Below, one piece after another: positions 62,099-64,000 of a DNA stretch of 64,000 bases (positions within the stretch are counted from its first letter, which is position 1; every line of letters starts with the position of its first letter). Source of the stretch: Maea johnstoni (taxonomy: Eukaryota > Annelida > Polychaeta > Spionida > Magelonidae). The notes beneath the pieces are model-generated. The model was not told the DNA's origin. It made no database searches and saw only the letters and a program-made list of their open reading frames with translations. Where the stretch lies: the NCBI GenBank assembly GCA_963942565.1, contig OZ012690.1:40079723-40143722 (forward strand). Reading direction: 5' to 3'. The translations under genes and the position numbers were made by a program.

Positions 62099-64000
62099 CT
62101 AATTATCCATGCAAGAAAAACAAAAGCTTTTATTGCATTGTGTTCTCCCCATACAGGCTGGTGAGTTGACTGCTAAAGCTCTATCTTTTTTGGGAGATTT
62201 TTTCACATTTTCAACGGGGTTGTAATCCTGATGGCATCTCTGTCGTTTCGGTGAAGGACGAGCCGTGCATTTCATCTTAATTGAACCACGTGGAGAATTT
62301 GGTGCCACTCCCCCTTTGTGTGCTGTAATCTCCTTGCTGGCAACATTTTTGACAATATGCCGAGAACCAATTTGAGCTGTAGATTTAATTTTGTCTTTAC
62401 TGTGCATCCTTTGCGAAACTGTACCAGCACTTTTTTTTAGATGTGACCCTTGCTCGTTCCTTTCTTTTAGATTAGTGCCAGGCATTCTTGTTATCCTTTC
62501 ACTTTCCTTTCCTTTGTCTGTTACCCTTTTACACTGAACAGCCAATTGGTGGTTATACTTAGAGGTTTGGACTGCGCTCTTCTGATCCCTAACTGGTGCA
62601 AACAATAGGGACTTCTTACATCCAGCTTCATTTGAGATTTTTAATTTTCTTGCATTAGAATATTTATATTCTTGATCTTCCTCAGTGTCGGAGAAAGTCA
62701 AAGTTTTAGATGCCAGATCCTCCTCTTCCTCATCTTCTACCAGAGTAACGATTTCCTCGTCATCATTGGAAGAGGACGCAGTTACCTCGTCTATGGCAGA
62801 AATACAGCTTATATCCATCATACCAGTTCCTCGCTTAGCAGGGGTGCTAGTGTGGCCATGATGGGAGAAGCCGCTGGAGCCTGTGACCTTGACCGGCGTG
62901 GCACCTACGGGGCGTGCACTTCCTGTGTATCCCGTGTATTGAGTAGCTACTCGCCGAGCAACATTTCTAGCAGAACTCCCGACATCTTGATACAAAGCCT
63001 TTTCTGCTGCATCCTTGTTAGCTTGATTAGTGTATTTTTTTGTTGAACCATCTGCTCCCTGGAGAAAAGCTTTGGCCGCAGATGCTTTGGAATTACAATG
63101 AAAGGAGTTTCCTGTAGAAACCTTCACTCCTTGAGTAGGAGTCCTCTTATCAACACCCTTGACAGGTAAAACTCCCTCTCTACCGGCATCGCTGGTTCCA
63201 TCGTTGCCTCTTTTCTTTATAATATTCACAGTTTTCTTTATGATTCCCTGAGAGAATGTCTTTCCAGCAAATCCCTTTACAGCTGTGGGCTCTTCTTGGT
63301 GAGCAGTATTTCTTGTGGAACTGCAGACTTTTTGACAAGCAATATTTTTAGTAGAATGTTTGCTTTCTTGAGGTGGCACATTTCCAGTGTAACCTTTGAC
63401 CTCCCGAGAAGTGTTTTGGGGGAGTCTCTTGATTGGTACAGTATCAAGGGGAGAGTCACCTCTCATTGGAGTAGCCATCTTCCTCTGTTCCTTATTCATG
63501 TTCAATACACTTTTAACATGTCTTGCTTTTTTGGTACTTAAGGATCGGTGTTTCTGTTCTTCCCATTCACCTCCAGATGGAGCCACTGCACGATTTTCAC
63601 CACAGTTTTTCTGAGGTCTGTGATTCTGCTTCTCCCATCCACCTCCAGAGGGAGCCATGGTAGAATTGTCTTCATCATGATTGTTCTGAGGTCTGTATCT
63701 CTGCTTCTCCCATACACCTCCAGAGGGAGCCATGGAAGAATTGTCTTCATCGTGATTGTTCTGAGGTCTGTATCTCTGCTTCTCCCATCCACCTCCAGAT
63801 GGAGCCATGGTAGAATTGTCTTCATCATGATTGTTCTGAGGTCTGTATCTCTGCTTCTCCCATCCACCTCCAGAGGGAGCCATGGTAGAATTTTTTTCTT
63901 CATGTTGGTTCCGAGGTCTGTGATTCTGCTTTTCCCATCCACCTCTAGATGGAGCCATGGTAGGATTTCCATCTTCATGATTTGTATTACTATTTTGTAC
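62099..64000 (-). CDS. basic repeat-containing, probably nuclear protein; 3' exon, 5' end outside window
   Basis: A minus-strand frame is open from the window edge to a TAG at 62099-62101. The first in-frame ATG is at 63958, but the frame stays open to the edge and reads NTNHEDGNPT, which is the end of another repeat unit. That ATG is therefore inside the repeat array and not the start. Numbered from it, residues 1-124 are five units of 24-25 residues of the type MAPSGGGWEKQRYRPQNNHD. Residues 125-400 are basic and Ser/Thr-rich. About residues 403-440 are acidic (DDEEIVTLVEDEEEED, which looks like a SUMO-interacting motif). The rest is again basic, with SPKRQR and KKSPKK as likely nuclear signals, ending in a cysteine cluster (ACMGRTQCNKSFCFSC). 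I do not recognise the family. The Cys spacing recalls half of an IBR-type zinc site, which is only a hint. The length, the ordered sections and the lack of stops argue for a real gene. Confidence 0.75.
   Translation of the reverse strand, partial: VQNSNTNHEDGNPTMAPSRGGWEKQNHRPRNQHEEKNSTMAPSGGGWEKQRYRPQNNHDEDNSTMAPSGGGWEKQRYRPQNNHDEDNSSMAPSGGVWEKQRYRPQNNHDEDNSTMAPSGGGWEKQNHRPQKNCGENRAVAPSGGEWEEQKHRSLSTKKARHVKSVLNMNKEQRKMATPMRGDSPLDTVPIKRLPQNTSREVKGYTGNVPPQESKHSTKNIACQKVCSSTRNTAHQEEPTAVKGFAGKTFSQGIIKKTVNIIKKRGNDGTSDAGREGVLPVKGVDKRTPTQGVKVSTGNSFHCNSKASAAKAFLQGADGSTKKYTNQANKDAAEKALYQDVGSSARNVARRVATQYTGYTGSARPVGATPVKVTGSSGFSHHGHTSTPAKRGTGMMDISCISAIDEVTASSSNDDEEIVTLVEDEEEEDLASKTLTFSDTEEDQEYKYSNARKLKISNEAGCKKSLLFAPVRDQKSAVQTSKYNHQLAVQCKRVTDKGKESERITRMPGTNLKERNEQGSHLKKSAGTVSQRMHSKDKIKSTAQIGSRHIVKNVASKEITAHKGGVAPNSPRGSIKMKCTARPSPKRQRCHQDYNPVENVKKSPKKDRALAVNSPACMGRTQCNKSFCFSCMDN
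63542..64000 (-). repeat. 75-bp coding tandem repeat (25-residue units)
   Basis: Five units of about 75 bp, plus a partial unit at each side, code for MAPSGGGWEKQ, then RYRPQNNHDEDNST or close variants. Two of the alternative frames are also open through much of the array. The array is cut by the window edge. Confidence 0.9.

Overview
The window looks like a piece of an AT-rich animal genome, probably a marine invertebrate (deuterostome or lophotrochozoan; I cannot name the species). Genes are split into short exons with GT-AG introns, intergenic DNA is packed with short DNA transposons and tRNA-like SINEs, (TA)n microsatellites are long, and there is nothing bacterial (no operons, Shine-Dalgarno sites or CRISPR arrays). 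I saw no LTR element, Polinton or other virus-like element.

The main genes are two tandem copies, both on the plus strand, of an alpha-arrestin (arrestin domain-containing protein, ARRDC2/3/4 and TXNIP family). Copy A is cut by the left edge: its last four coding exons lie at 1646-6886. Copy B is complete, with exons from 35433 to 51716, and encodes about 459 or 463 residues depending on which of two homologous exons (38045-38179 or 42307-42429) is used. Both exons have the same phase at both ends and encode the same part of the arrestin N domain, so they look like mutually exclusive cassettes. The copies share introns and 3' flank: homology runs, with gaps, from about 1085 to 13385 and again from about 48410 to 59190, so this is a segmental duplication whose copies have since gained different transposons.

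Between the copies (7-35 kb) I recognise no complete host gene. It holds a decayed PIF/Harbinger transposase (7021-7896), a fragment of a cysteine-cluster protein (9221-9424, minus), a nest of elements at 14.2-20.9 kb, several SINEs, long hairpins (26.9-28.3 kb), a CpG-rich patch with two promoter-type motifs (about 26.67 kb), and one isolated exon-like ORF with good splice signals (31159-31313). The introns of copy B hold many small elements with clear target-site duplications: hAT-like with 8-bp or 5-bp duplications, TTAA-targeting (piggyBac-like and Kolobok-like) and TA-targeting (Tc1/mariner/pogo-like).

Downstream of copy B lies a 1.3-kb minisatellite of 37-bp units (about 56850-58135), absent from the matching place beside copy A. 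At the right edge, on the minus strand, is the end of a gene for a basic, probably nuclear protein with 25-residue N-terminal repeats (62099 to the edge). Its reading frame and its repeats both run off the window. No link between this gene and the arrestins is visible.
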